The notes under the pieces: generated by a model
Databases searched by the model: none
Told to the model about the DNA's origin: nothing
Seen by the model: the letters and a program-made list of their open reading frames with translations, nothing else
Position numbers and translations under genes: made by a program
Part shown: positions 28,966 through 37,435 of the stretch, piece after piece
Layout: each line of letters starts with the position of its first letter
Numbering within the stretch: position 1 is the stretch's first letter
Source of the DNA: Microbacterium pygmaeum
GTDB lineage: Bacteria > Actinomycetota > Actinomycetes > Actinomycetales > Microbacteriaceae
NCBI RefSeq assembly: GCF_900100885.1
Contig: NZ_LT629692.1
Coordinates: forward strand, 1,736,001-1,800,000
Reading direction: 5' to 3'
Length of the DNA: 64,000 nt

Positions 28966-30195
28966 ATGGATGAGACGCAGCTGGCGCTGCTCGCCCTCCT
29001 CGTCGGGGTGATCATCGGAGGCTCGGTTTCCGTGGTGATCGTCGTGGCACTGCGGGCGCGCGATCGCATGCGCATGCAGACGTCCACCGAGATCCCGGGC
29101 GGCGTGCGCGACGTCCTGCACGGCCTGGACGATGCCGCGGTCGTCGTGGACGCATCCTCCACCGTGCTGGTCGCCTCCGCGGCCGCCGTGCCGTTCCACC
29201 TCGGCGAGGGCGATGTCCTTCCTTCCGACGAGCTGCGGCTGATCGCGCGCCGGGTGCGCGACCACGAGGCGACCGGGCCGCAGTCGACGGCCACCACGAC
29301 GCTTCGGCTGCGCCGCGGTGCCCCGCCGGCCGAACCCCGCCTGGTCGTCGTTCGCGCCACGCGGCTCTCCGCGCGGCTGACCTTGCTTGTGCTGCGCGAC
29401 ATCACCGAGCGGGAACGCGTCGAGCAGATGCGCCGCGACTTTGTCGCCAACACCAGCCACGAGCTGAAGACTCCGGTGGGCGCGGTGAGCCTGCTTGCCG
29501 AGGCGATCGAGTCCGCCGCCGACGACCCGGATCAGGTGCGCAACTTCGCGGGGCGGCTGAGTGCGGAGGCTGCTCGCCTCGCCCAGCTCACGTCGCGCAT
29601 CATGAATCTGTCGCGGCTGCAGGCGGCCGACGAACTCAACGACGAGCGTGACGTGGCCGTCGACGAGGTCGTGACATCGGCGATCGAGGCGCACGCCATC
29701 CAGGCCGGTTCCTCCGGTGTCGAGCTCGTCCGTGGTGGGGAGCGCGGGCTGTTCGTCCGCGGCGACGCGCAGATCCTGAGCGAAGCGGTCGGGAATCTCA
29801 TGGCCAACGCCATCGCCTATTCGCCGAGCGGGTCCAGCGTCGGCATCGGCGTCAAGGCGGTGGGCGAGATCGTCGAGATCGCCGTCACCGACCGGGGCAT
29901 CGGCATCGCCGAGGCCGATCAGGAGCGGGTGTTCGAGCGCTTCTACCGCGCCGATCAGGCCCGCTCGCGTCGCACCGGTGGCACCGGGCTCGGACTGGCC
30001 ATCGTCAAGCACGCCATCCAGCGCCATGGCGGCGAGGTGCGACTGTGGTCGCGCCCCGGTCGCGGATCCACCTTCACCATCCGACTCCCACTGGTCGAGC
30101 CACCGGCAGACCAGCCGCGGCCCACGCGCGCTCGCAAGAAGAAGAAGCCCAAGGCCGCAGCATCCGCGCCCTCCACGAACGGAGCCCCCGTATGA
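28966..30195 (+). CDS. senX3: Phosphate-sensing histidine kinase SenX3
   Basis: 409 aa. One N-terminal helix (residues 4-28, LALLALLVGVIIGGSVSVVIVVAL) anchors it. A PAS-like domain follows (about 48-140, starting HGLDDAAVVVDASSTVLVASAAA). The dimerisation/phosphoacceptor domain has the H-box DFVANTSHELKTPVGAVSLLAEAIE. The ATPase domain has the N-box EAVGNLMANAIAYSPSG, G1 VTDRGIGIAEADQERVFERFYRADQARSRRTGGTGLGLAIVKHAIQRHGG, then a basic Lys-rich tail. It phosphorylates RegX3, whose ATG overlaps its stop by 4 nt. The single helix and PAS match SenX3, which senses phosphate flow through PstSCAB/PhoU rather than phosphate directly. Confidence 0.93.
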   Translation: MDETQLALLALLVGVIIGGSVSVVIVVALRARDRMRMQTSTEIPGGVRDVLHGLDDAAVVVDASSTVLVASAAAVPFHLGEGDVLPSDELRLIARRVRDHEATGPQSTATTTLRLRRGAPPAEPRLVVVRATRLSARLTLLVLRDITERERVEQMRRDFVANTSHELKTPVGAVSLLAEAIESAADDPDQVRNFAGRLSAEAARLAQLTSRIMNLSRLQAADELNDERDVAVDEVVTSAIEAHAIQAGSSGVELVRGGERGLFVRGDAQILSEAVGNLMANAIAYSPSGSSVGIGVKAVGEIVEIAVTDRGIGIAEADQERVFERFYRADQARSRRTGGTGLGLAIVKHAIQRHGGEVRLWSRPGRGSTFTIRLPLVEPPADQPRPTRARKKKKPKAAASAPSTNGAPV

Positions 30196-30875
30196 CCCGT
30201 GTCCTACTCGTCGAGGACGAGCCCGACCTCGCCGACCCGCTCGCCTACCTGCTGCGCCGGGAGGGCTACGAGGTCGAGATCGCCGAAGACGGCCCGGCCG
30301 CCCTCGTCGCGTACCGCGATCGCGGCGCCGACATCGTCCTGCTCGACCTGATGCTCCCGGGGATGCCGGGAACCGAGGTGTGCCGCCAGATCCGCTCCAC
30401 CTCTGCGGTCCCGATCATCATGCTGACCGCCAAGGATTCCGAAGTCGACATCGTGGTGGGTCTCGAGCTCGGCGCCGACGACTACGTGACAAAGCCCTAC
30501 TCGGCACGTGAGCTGCTCGCGCGCATGCGCGCGGTACTGCGTCGTCTTGCCCAGACCGAGGCCGACCTCGAGGATCACATCCTCGACGGCGGCCGGGTGG
30601 TGCTGGACATCGATCGCCACACGGTCGCGGTCGACACGCGCGAGATCAACATGCCGCTGAAGGAGTTCGAGCTGCTCGAGGTGCTGATGCGCAACGCCGG
30701 TCGTGTGCTCACGCGCGGACAGCTCATCGACCGCGTGTGGGGCACCGACTACTTCGGCGACACCAAGACGCTCGACGTGCACATCAAGCGGATCCGCTCG
30801 CGCATCGAGGAGAGCCCGAGCGAGCCCACGATGCTCGTGACCGTCCGGGGACTCGGCTACCGTTTCGAGAGCTGA
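30192..30875 (+). CDS. regX3: Phosphate response regulator RegX3
   Basis: 227 aa, ATG overlapping the senX3 stop (ATGA). The receiver domain has the acidic pair VEDEPDL, the phosphoacceptor Asp in DIVLLDLMLPGMPG (about residue 52), and the conserved Lys in DDYVTKPYSARELLARM. The winged-helix domain at about 130-225 contains INMPLKEFELLEVLMRNAGRVLTRGQLIDRVWGTDYFGDTKTLDVHIKRIRSRIE and ends VTVRGLGYRFE. It should bind the GTTCACC repeats upstream of pstS. The pair is divergent from phoU, the common actinobacterial order. Confidence 0.94.
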   Translation: MTRVLLVEDEPDLADPLAYLLRREGYEVEIAEDGPAALVAYRDRGADIVLLDLMLPGMPGTEVCRQIRSTSAVPIIMLTAKDSEVDIVVGLELGADDYVTKPYSARELLARMRAVLRRLAQTEADLEDHILDGGRVVLDIDRHTVAVDTREINMPLKEFELLEVLMRNAGRVLTRGQLIDRVWGTDYFGDTKTLDVHIKRIRSRIEESPSEPTMLVTVRGLGYRFES

Positions 30876-30899
30876 GTCCGAGGCCGCCCGCCGGTCTCG

Positions 30900-31364
30900 T
30901 TACGGGACGAGATCGGACAGGTAGCTCAGCGAACCGTCCAGCACCGGGACGGCCACGGTGACGCCCTCGGCGTCGCCGGACTGGAAGTACATCGGGATGT
31001 CGGCGCCGGGCATCGTGTCGATGTCCTCGAGCAACAGCGGGTCGGTGTCCTCGGTGCCGAGGCTCAGGATCTCGTTCGCCCGGACGCGGATGCTCTCACT
31101 GCCGCCGTCGCCGTACTCGATCGACAGCGTCTGCGCCTTGTCGGTGGTGTTCACGATGGCGGCGACGAGGTTGCCCTCGGTGCCCTCCTCGTTCGCGACG
31201 ATCAGCACGTTGCGGATCTCGAGCGGACCGCCGTTGGGGACGTTCACGCCGTCCGCGGGGGAGTACGGGATCGTCGTGGCCTGCGTGGAGAGCATGGCGC
31301 AACCGCTCGTTCCGAAGACGACGAGAGCGCCGATGGCGAGCGACGCGATGAGGCGCGATTTCAC
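30900..31364 (-). CDS. lpqE: LpqE-like secreted lipoprotein
   Basis: 154 aa. Lipoprotein signal MKSRLIASLAIGALVVFGTSGC with lipobox T-S-G-C; GGAGGA ribosome binding site. The mature domain is a small beta-sandwich. LEIRNVLIVANEEGTEGNLVAAIVNTTDKAQTLSIEYGD and the preceding YSPADGVNV resemble LpqE/PCuAC-like domains. The LpqE call rests mainly on position: in mycobacteria lpqE is divergent from carD, followed by ispD and ispF, and the same order occurs here. No copper-ligand cluster of Met/His is visible, so a metal role is uncertain. Confidence 0.72.
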   Translation of the reverse strand: MKSRLIASLAIGALVVFGTSGCAMLSTQATTIPYSPADGVNVPNGGPLEIRNVLIVANEEGTEGNLVAAIVNTTDKAQTLSIEYGDGGSESIRVRANEILSLGTEDTDPLLLEDIDTMPGADIPMYFQSGDAEGVTVAVPVLDGSLSYLSDLVP

Positions 31365-31454
31365 GGATCCTCCAGGTGCGGATGACGGCTTCGTCAGCCA
31401 TTCTAGGGGGTCGGCCCGAGCGGCGTGGGGACGCCTGGCGGGGTAGGCGGCGAA

Positions 31455-31483
31455 CCTTACCGCATGTTCGCCTGTGGTATCCT
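31455..31483 (+). promoter_or_regulatory. carD promoter
   Basis: TATCCT (31478-31483) is a good -10 element, with CCTTAC/CTTACC (31455-31461) at 16-17 nt as a weak -35. Unlike the leaderless genes in this window, carD has a short leader with GAAAGGA before its ATG. Confidence 0.5.
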
Positions 31484-31509
31484 AGAGGTTGCCGAAAGGA
31501 CATAACTCC

Positions 31510-31992
31510 ATGCTTTTTGAGGTTGGCGAAACCGTTGTTTACCCGCACCACGGCGCGGCGACGATCATCGAAGTCAAAGAACGGGTCATCAAGGGCGAGA
31601 CCAAGAAATACCTGAAGCTCAACGTCACTCAGGGCGACCTGGTCATCGAGGTCCCGGCAGACAATGTCGATCTCGTGGGCGTTCGCGACGTCATCGGCAA
31701 AGAGGGCTTGGACAAGGTGTTCGAAGTGCTGCGTGCTCCGTTCACCGAGGAGCCGACCAACTGGTCGCGCCGGTACAAGGCCAATCTCGAGAAGCTGGCC
31801 TCCGGCGATGTCATCAAGGTCAGCGAGGTCGTGCGCGACCTGTGGCGCCGCGATCAGGACCGTGGGCTGTCGGCGGGCGAGAAGCGCATGCTCGCCAAGG
31901 CGAAGCAGATCCTCATTTCGGAGCTCGCCCTCGCGGAGAAGACCGACGAGGAGAAGGCCGGCGTCATCCTCGACGAGGTCTTGGCCAGCTGA
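31510..31992 (+). CDS. carD: RNA polymerase-binding transcription factor CarD
   Basis: 160 aa from the ATG at 31510 with a GAAAGGA site. The N-terminal RNA-polymerase-interaction domain begins MLFEVGETVVYPHHGAATIIEVKERVIKGETKKYLKLNV, and the C-terminal helical DNA-binding domain contains NWSRRYKANLEKLASGDVIKVSEVVRDLWRRDQDRGLSAGEKRMLAKAKQILISELAL. The R-W/N-W-S-R-R-Y motif with its Trp wedges into the -10 upstream fork to stabilise open complexes. It binds the RNA polymerase beta subunit at most housekeeping promoters. Divergent from lpqE and upstream of ispDF. Confidence 0.96.
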   Translation: MLFEVGETVVYPHHGAATIIEVKERVIKGETKKYLKLNVTQGDLVIEVPADNVDLVGVRDVIGKEGLDKVFEVLRAPFTEEPTNWSRRYKANLEKLASGDVIKVSEVVRDLWRRDQDRGLSAGEKRMLAKAKQILISELALAEKTDEEKAGVILDEVLAS

Positions 31993-32081
31993 CTCGACGG
32001 ATCGATGCGAGCGATGCCCGCGTTGATCCATCAGCGACGCAAGGTTCGGTAGCGAGCGCCGGTCAGCGTATCGAGACCCGA

Positions 32082-32087
32082 TAGCGT
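32082..32087 (+). promoter_or_regulatory. -10 hexamer TAGCGT, leaderless promoter of ispDF
   Basis: TAGCGT lies exactly 6 nt before the GTG at 32094, supporting that start and a message separate from carD. Confidence 0.55.
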
Positions 32088-32093
32088 GGTCGC

Positions 32094-33302
32094 GTGACAG
32101 TTGCAGTGCCCGTCCCGCGAGTCGCGGTCATCGTCGTGGCCGCCGGATCCGGTGCCCGTCTGGGCGCCGGTGCGCCGAAGGCGTTCGTCGGGATCGACGA
32201 GCACACCATGCTGCGGCACGCCCTCCGGGGGGTGTTCGAGGCGGGCCTCGCGCAGGTCATCGTCGTCGCGCCTGCCGGCCGCGAGGGCGATGCGCTCACG
32301 GACGCGCTCGCCGCGTCCGGCGACCGCCGCGACCTCGTCTCCGTCGTCGCCGGCGGCGACACCCGCCAGACGTCGGTCCAGGCGGGCCTGTCGCGCGTAT
32401 GGCCCGACGTCGAGATCGTGCTGGTGCACGACGCGGCGCGGGCCCTGACCCCGGCATCCTCGTTCGACCGCGTGATCGCGGCGATCGACGCGGGCGCGTT
32501 CGGTGTCATCCCGGTGCTGCCGGTGATCGACACGATCAAGCGCGTCGAAGACTCCGTGATCGTCGCGGCCGTGGACCGGTCGGAGCTCTCGGCCGCGCAG
32601 ACCCCGCAGGGCTTCCGCCGCGACGTTCTCGATGCCGCGTACCGCACGGCCGAGCAGGACTACACCGACGATGCCGCCGTGCTGGCCGCCGCGGGTCACC
32701 CGGTCGGCGTGGTCGTGGGGGACCCGCTCGCCTTCAAGATCACCACCCCCGCCGACCTCGAGCGGGCGCGGGCGCTGGTGGCGCAGCATCCGCTCGTCCC
32801 GGCCGCCGCGCACCTGGACGCAGAGTCCCGGAGGCCACGCGTCGGCATGGGCACCGACGTGCACGCGTTCGGCGGTGAGGGTGCACTCTGGCTCGCCGGA
32901 CTCGAGTGGCCGGGAGAGGCTGCCCTGTCGGGTCATTCCGACGGCGACGCCGTGGCGCACGCGATCGTCGACGCGCTTCTGTCGGCTGCCGGCCTCGGCG
33001 ACATCGGCACGCATTTCGGCACCGATCACCCCGAGTACGCCGGAGCACACGCCGACGTGTTCCTCGGACGCACTCTGGCCCTCGTCGGCGAAGCCGGATG
33101 GCGCGTGGGCAATGTCGCGGTGCAGGTGCAGGCGAACCGCCCACGCTTCGCCGGGCGACGGGCAGAGGCGGAAGCGGTGCTGTCGGCTGCGCTCGGGGGG
33201 GCTCCGGTGTCGGTGTCGGCGACGACGACCGACGGGCTGGGGTTCACCGGCCGGGGCGAAGGGGTCGCCGCGTTCGCGACCGCGCTCGTGACGCCCGCCT
33301 GA
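32094..33302 (+). CDS. ispDF: Bifunctional IspD/IspF enzyme of the MEP isoprenoid pathway
   Basis: 402 aa, two fused domains. IspD (about residues 1-235) has the CTP-binding loop VVAAGSGARLGAGAPKAF, then IVLVHDAARAL and VDRSELSAAQTPQGFR. IspF (about 240-400) has the zinc motif MGTDVHAFGGEGALWLAGLEWPG, the second His in LSGHSDGDAVAHAIVDALLSAAGLGDIGTHF, and TTTDGLGFTGRGEGVAAFA. IspD makes CDP-methylerythritol and IspF makes the cyclodiphosphate; the intermediate enzyme IspE is not encoded here. In mycobacteria the two are separate but adjacent genes after carD, so here they have fused. Confidence 0.95.
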   Translation: MTVAVPVPRVAVIVVAAGSGARLGAGAPKAFVGIDEHTMLRHALRGVFEAGLAQVIVVAPAGREGDALTDALAASGDRRDLVSVVAGGDTRQTSVQAGLSRVWPDVEIVLVHDAARALTPASSFDRVIAAIDAGAFGVIPVLPVIDTIKRVEDSVIVAAVDRSELSAAQTPQGFRRDVLDAAYRTAEQDYTDDAAVLAAAGHPVGVVVGDPLAFKITTPADLERARALVAQHPLVPAAAHLDAESRRPRVGMGTDVHAFGGEGALWLAGLEWPGEAALSGHSDGDAVAHAIVDALLSAAGLGDIGTHFGTDHPEYAGAHADVFLGRTLALVGEAGWRVGNVAVQVQANRPRFAGRRAEAEAVLSAALGGAPVSVSATTTDGLGFTGRGEGVAAFATALVTPA

Positions 33303-33310
33303 TCACCGCG

Positions 33311-33772
33311 TCACAGCGCGCGGGTCATGAAGACCGAGAACGGATCGTCGGCGTACCCCTCGAACGGCCCGCAGCGCGTGAACCCCGCACGTTCGTAGAG
33401 GCGCTGCGCCGGAACGAAGTCGTCCGGGCTGCCGGTCTCCAGCCAGAGGCTCGTCATCCCGCGTTCGCGGGCGACGGCGGTGATGTGCTCGAGCAGGGCA
33501 CGGCCCACCCCGGTGCCGCGGAACCGGTCATCGACGCGCATCGATTTGAGCTCGCCGCGATCGGCGTCGAGCATCTTCAGCGCGCCGATGCCGGCGAGCT
33601 CACCGTTTGTCCACGCCGACCAGAACGTGACGGACGGATGCCGGAGGTCGTCCACATCCAGCGCGTGCACGCTCTCCGGCGGGGAGGTGTCGTGCATGCC
33701 GGCCAAGTGGAGCGCGATCAGGTCGCGTGTCTCGGCGCCGGTGAGGTCGTCGACCCGGATCTCGATGGTCAT
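33311..33772 (-). CDS. GNAT-family N-acetyltransferase
   Basis: 153 aa from the ATG at 33772. The acetyl-CoA binding region reads LKSMRVDDRFRGTGVGRALLEHITAVARERGMTSLWLETGSPDDFVPAQRLYERAGFTRCGPFEGY, with the R-x-x-G-x-G-R/A motif and the Y-x-x-x-G-F signature. The N-terminal substrate region HLAGMHDTSPPESVHALDVDDLR is found in small GNAT proteins resembling PhnO or YPEA types, but no specific substrate can be named. Convergent with ispDF. Confidence 0.87.
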   Translation of the reverse strand: MTIEIRVDDLTGAETRDLIALHLAGMHDTSPPESVHALDVDDLRHPSVTFWSAWTNGELAGIGALKMLDADRGELKSMRVDDRFRGTGVGRALLEHITAVARERGMTSLWLETGSPDDFVPAQRLYERAGFTRCGPFEGYADDPFSVFMTRAL

Positions 33773-33785
33773 GTGACGCTCCCCA

Positions 33786-33884
33786 CCCCGCGAGACTTCA
33801 CGATTGCGACGCTCCCAACCCCGCGAGACTTCACGAATGTCACGTTCTCGGGGCGATTCGGTGACATTCGTGAAGTCTCGCGGG
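33786..33884. repeat. Intergenic palindromic repeat: 24-bp perfect inverted repeat plus an extra half copy
   Basis: Positions 33820-33843 are the exact reverse complement of 33861-33884, a 24-bp perfect stem with a 17-nt loop. The left arm begins CCCGCGAGACTTCACGAATG. A further copy of the first 17 bases of that arm lies 33 bp upstream, from 33786. The structure sits upstream of the GNAT gene (its promoter side) and downstream of the EamA gene. Confidence 0.75.
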
Positions 33885-33941
33885 CTGGTGGCTGGCGCCG
33901 AGCGCGCGGCAGCGGCGCGGGGGTGGCGAACGCGGCCACGG

Positions 33942-34874
33942 TCAGGCCTCCACGGCGAACGGACGCGGGTCGCGCGCAGCGCGGGATCCCCACGCGAGGA
34001 GCGCGAGCCCGAACGCGAGGACGAGCAGACCGACGATCGCCAGCACGGACAGCCGCTCACCGAGCACGGTGATGCCCAGGATGCTGGCGGTCAGCGGCTC
34101 GCCGAGGGTCAGTGTCGCTGCGGTGGCGGCGGTGAGTCCTCCCAGGCCCCAGGTGAACAGCACGTAGGCGATCGAGATCGTCGCCAGCCCGAGCCACAGC
34201 GCCATCACGAGTCCGGCCGTCGTGCCCATCCAGGAGATGTCGACGAACGGCAGCACGAAGGCGGACAGGATCGCCGAGCTGGCGCCCATGCCGCCGACGA
34301 CGGTGAACGGATCGCAGCCGGAGTCCAGCAGTCGTCGCTGCGCATTGGCGATGACGGCGAACGAGGCCCCCGCTCCGATGCTGCCGAGGACGCCGACCGG
34401 GTCGGTGCCGCCGGTTCCGCCGGCCTCGCCGCCGAAACCCAGGAGCGCGACGCCGACCGTGGCCAGGGCGGTCGCGAGCATCCACGTCGCGCTCGGCACC
34501 CGGCGGGTCAGGGCCCATTCGAGGAGCCCCGCGAGGATCGGCGCGGATCCGAGCGCCACCACGGTGCCCACGGCGACACCGTTGCGGGCGGTCCCGAGGA
34601 AGAACAGCGGCTGGTACAGCGCCAGACAGAAGCCGGTCAGCACCATGAGCGCCACCGGACGCGCGCCCCAGCCGGGCCCCCGCGACGCATCCGCCGGCAT
34701 CCTCCGGTGGTGGCGTGCGGCCAGGAGGAACGCGATGACCGCGAGCCCGGTCCCGCCGATCACCATGCGCATGACCCCGATCGACAGCGGCGTCGTGCCC
34801 TCCGGGCCGAGGGCCTGGGCCGTGCCGGTCGTGCCGAACAGCAGCGCTGCGGCGAGGACGGCGAGGACATGCAC
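33942..34874 (-). CDS. EamA-family DMT transporter
   Basis: 310 aa, GTG start with TAGAAC 6 nt upstream. About ten hydrophobic helices form two EamA repeats: the first starts VLAVLAAALLFGTTGTAQALGP, and the second starts GASFAVIANAQRRLLDSGCDPF and contains WGLGGLTAATAATLTLGEPLTASILGITVLGERLSVLAIVGLLVLAFGL. The last segment is the typical L-x-P-x-x-x-x-x-x-G-x-x-x-L-x-E-R-L-x pattern, with L-G-E-P in place of the usual P. Exporter of an unknown metabolite or drug. Confidence 0.85.
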   Translation of the reverse strand: MHVLAVLAAALLFGTTGTAQALGPEGTTPLSIGVMRMVIGGTGLAVIAFLLAARHHRRMPADASRGPGWGARPVALMVLTGFCLALYQPLFFLGTARNGVAVGTVVALGSAPILAGLLEWALTRRVPSATWMLATALATVGVALLGFGGEAGGTGGTDPVGVLGSIGAGASFAVIANAQRRLLDSGCDPFTVVGGMGASSAILSAFVLPFVDISWMGTTAGLVMALWLGLATISIAYVLFTWGLGGLTAATAATLTLGEPLTASILGITVLGERLSVLAIVGLLVLAFGLALLAWGSRAARDPRPFAVEA

Positions 34875-34925
34875 CCTACAGTTCTACCGGCTCGTCGCAC
34901 CCAGGTCGCGCGCATGCCCCGCCGG

Positions 34926-34931
34926 TAGGCT
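34926..34931 (+). promoter_or_regulatory. -10 hexamer TAGGCT, leaderless promoter of cysS
   Basis: TAGGCT lies exactly 6 nt before the GTG at 34938, fixing that start. Confidence 0.6.
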
Positions 34932-34937
34932 GGGGCG

Positions 34938-36359
34938 GTGACGATCCGGCTCTATGACACCAAGGCGCAGAGCCTGCGCGACTTCGTGCCTCTGGACCCC
35001 GCGAACGTCACGGTGTACGTCTGCGGACCGACGGTCCAATCCGGGCCGCACATCGGCCACCTGCGCGGCGCGCTGAGCTTCGACATCCTCCGTCGCTGGC
35101 TCGCGCACCGCTACGGCCGCGTGACGTTCGTTCGCAACGTCACGGACATCGACGACAAGGTGCTGGTCAACGCGACCGATGCCGAGCCGTGGTGGGCGCT
35201 GGCCTATCGCATGGAGCTCGCCTTCACCGCGGCGTATTCCGCGATCGGCATCCTGCCGCCGACGTACGAGCCGCGTGCGACGGCGTCGATCCCGCAGATG
35301 CAGGAGCTGATCGCCCGGTTGATCGAGTCGCGGCACGCCTACGCACCCGGGGCAGCAGCGCCGGGTGACGTCTACTTCGATGTGCGGTCGTGGGCGACCT
35401 ACGGCTCGCTCACCAACCAGTCGCTGGATGCGATGGAGCCGGCGGCCGACGCCGATCCGCGCGGCAAGCGGGATCCCCGCGACTTCGCTCTGTGGAAAGG
35501 CGCGAAGGCTGATGAGCCGGAGTCGGCGATCTGGGACTCGCCGTGGGGACCGGGGCGTCCTGGATGGCACATCGAGTGCTCCGCCATGTCGCGCCGCTAC
35601 CTCGGCCCCGAGTTCGACATCCACGGCGGCGGGCTCGACCTGCGTTTCCCGCATCACGAGAACGAACTCGCCCAGTCCACCGCCGCCGGCGACCCGTTCG
35701 CCCGCTACTGGGTGCACAACGGACTCGTGACCGTCGACGGGCAGAAGATGTCGAAGTCGCTGTTCAACTTCGTCCTCGCCGACGACGTGCTGCGGCGGCG
35801 CGATCCTCTCGTCGTGCGCTATGCGCTCGCAGCCGCGCACTACCGTTCGAACCTGGACATCTCGGAGAAGGCGTTCGACGACGCCGAAGCGGCACTGGAG
35901 CGCATCCGTGTCTTCCTCGCCCGCGCGGCACGCGCCCTCGCCGCGCCGGACGAGGACACCGTCGTGTCCGCGACGATCCCGGAGCGGTTCGCGCTCGCCA
36001 TGGACGACGACCTGAACGTTCCACAGGCGCTCGCGGTGATCCATGAGCGCGTCCGCGACGGCAACAGCGCGTTGGACGCGGGGGATCCGGATGCCGCGGC
36101 CGCGGCCTTCGCGGATGTCGCCGTCTCGGTGGGCATCCTCGGCATCGACCCCGAGGACCCGCACTGGAGCACCACGGACTCCTCGGCCGAGGCATCCGCT
36201 CTGGATGCCCTCGTGCAGACGATGATCACGCAGCGCGCTGAGGCGCGCGCTGCCAAGGACTGGGTGGGAGCCGATCGCATCCGCGATGCGATCGCGGCTG
36301 CGGGCATCGTGCTCGAAGACACCCCTGACGCAACACATTGGAGTATCGATGGCCGGTAA
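34938..36359 (+). CDS. cysS: Cysteinyl-tRNA synthetase
   Basis: 473 aa, GTG start. Class I synthetase motifs are present. The HIGH motif is in VYVCGPTVQSGPHIGHLRGALSFDILRRWL (about residues 28-57), with the zinc Cys in Y-V-C-G-P-T-V. The other zinc ligands are in WHIECSAMS and FPHHENELAQS. The KMSKS loop is VTVDGQKMSKSLFNFV. The C-terminal anticodon-binding helices follow. It charges tRNA-Cys. rlmB starts 11 nt before the cysS stop, the usual actinobacterial pairing of these two genes. Confidence 0.97.
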   Translation: MTIRLYDTKAQSLRDFVPLDPANVTVYVCGPTVQSGPHIGHLRGALSFDILRRWLAHRYGRVTFVRNVTDIDDKVLVNATDAEPWWALAYRMELAFTAAYSAIGILPPTYEPRATASIPQMQELIARLIESRHAYAPGAAAPGDVYFDVRSWATYGSLTNQSLDAMEPAADADPRGKRDPRDFALWKGAKADEPESAIWDSPWGPGRPGWHIECSAMSRRYLGPEFDIHGGGLDLRFPHHENELAQSTAAGDPFARYWVHNGLVTVDGQKMSKSLFNFVLADDVLRRRDPLVVRYALAAAHYRSNLDISEKAFDDAEAALERIRVFLARAARALAAPDEDTVVSATIPERFALAMDDDLNVPQALAVIHERVRDGNSALDAGDPDAAAAAFADVAVSVGILGIDPEDPHWSTTDSSAEASALDALVQTMITQRAEARAAKDWVGADRIRDAIAAAGIVLEDTPDATHWSIDGR

Positions 36360-37335
36360 GCCGGGGCGCCCAGGCGCCAGCAGAAGCCCGAAGAAGGGCC
36401 CCACCAAGGGCACGGGCGGCAAGAACAAGCGCTCGCTCGAGGGACGCGGACCGACGCCGAAGGCTGAGGATCGCGCGTGGCACCCCGCAGGGAAGCGCAA
36501 GGCAGCAGCGGACCGCTATGCGGCCGCGGGCGGCACCGGCAAGCCGGCGCAGCGCGCCAGTGCCCCGCGGCAGTCGCGGGCGAAGAAGGACGATGACACC
36601 GAGGTGGTGACCGGCCGCAACTCGGTGCTCGAGGCGCTCCGCGCGAAGATCCCCGCGACGGCGTTCTACATCGCGCAGCGCGTCGAGATGGACGACCGCG
36701 TCAAGGAGATGCTCTCGATCGCCACGCACCGGGAGATCCCGGTGATGGAGGTCACGCGGCCCGAACTGGATCGCATGGCCGGGTTCGACGGCGTGCACCA
36801 GGGTGTCGCGCTGAAGGTTCCGCCGTACGAGTACGCCCACCCGCAAGACCTCCTGGAGCAGGTCATCGACCGCGGCCAGACGCCGCTGTTCGTGGCGCTG
36901 GACGGCGTCACAGATCCGCGGAACCTCGGCGCGATCATCCGCTCCACCGGCGCGTTCGGCGGGCACGGAGTGATTCTCCCGCAGCGGCGTTCGGCCAGCG
37001 TCAACAGCGCCGCGTGGAAGACCAGCGCGGGTGCTGCGGCGCGCATCCCCGTCGCGATCGCGCCCAACCTGACCTCAACGCTCAAGGAGTTCAAGAAGCA
37101 GGGCGTCTTCGTACTCGGGCTGGACGGCGGGGGCGACGTGTCGCTGCCCGCACTGGAGCTCGCCGATCGTCCTGTCGTCATCGTCGTGGGTTCCGAGGGC
37201 AAGGGCCTCTCGCGCCTGGTCACCGAAACGTGCGACCAGATCGTGTCGATCCCCATCAACGCGGCGACCGAATCGCTCAACGCCGGCATCGCGGCATCCG
37301 TCGCGCTGTACCAGGTCTCGACGCTCCGCGGCTGA
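36349..37335 (+). CDS. rlmB: 23S rRNA (guanosine-2'-O)-methyltransferase RlmB, TrmH family
   Basis: 328 aa from the ATG at 36349, overlapping the end of cysS. A basic, Lys/Gly/Pro-rich N-terminal extension of about 80 residues, probably RNA-binding and disordered, precedes the SpoU substrate-binding domain (EVVTGRNSVLEALRAKIPATAFYIA). The SPOUT catalytic motifs follow: DPRNLGAIIRSTGAFGGHGVILP, VIVVGSEGKGLSRLVTETCDQIVSIPI, and NAATESLNAGIAASVALYQ, which form the knotted SAM site. RlmB methylates G2251 of 23S rRNA in E. coli numbering. Confidence 0.93.
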   Translation: MAGKPGRPGASRSPKKGPTKGTGGKNKRSLEGRGPTPKAEDRAWHPAGKRKAAADRYAAAGGTGKPAQRASAPRQSRAKKDDDTEVVTGRNSVLEALRAKIPATAFYIAQRVEMDDRVKEMLSIATHREIPVMEVTRPELDRMAGFDGVHQGVALKVPPYEYAHPQDLLEQVIDRGQTPLFVALDGVTDPRNLGAIIRSTGAFGGHGVILPQRRSASVNSAAWKTSAGAAARIPVAIAPNLTSTLKEFKKQGVFVLGLDGGGDVSLPALELADRPVVIVVGSEGKGLSRLVTETCDQIVSIPINAATESLNAGIAASVALYQVSTLRG

Positions 37336-37435
37336 CCTGCTCGCCGAGCTCGATTGCTGAGCCCGCCGACGCATTCACGGGAATGAATGCCGCGCCCGCC
37401 GTCTTGGCACTGTCGTAACCAACGAAAGGGAGACC

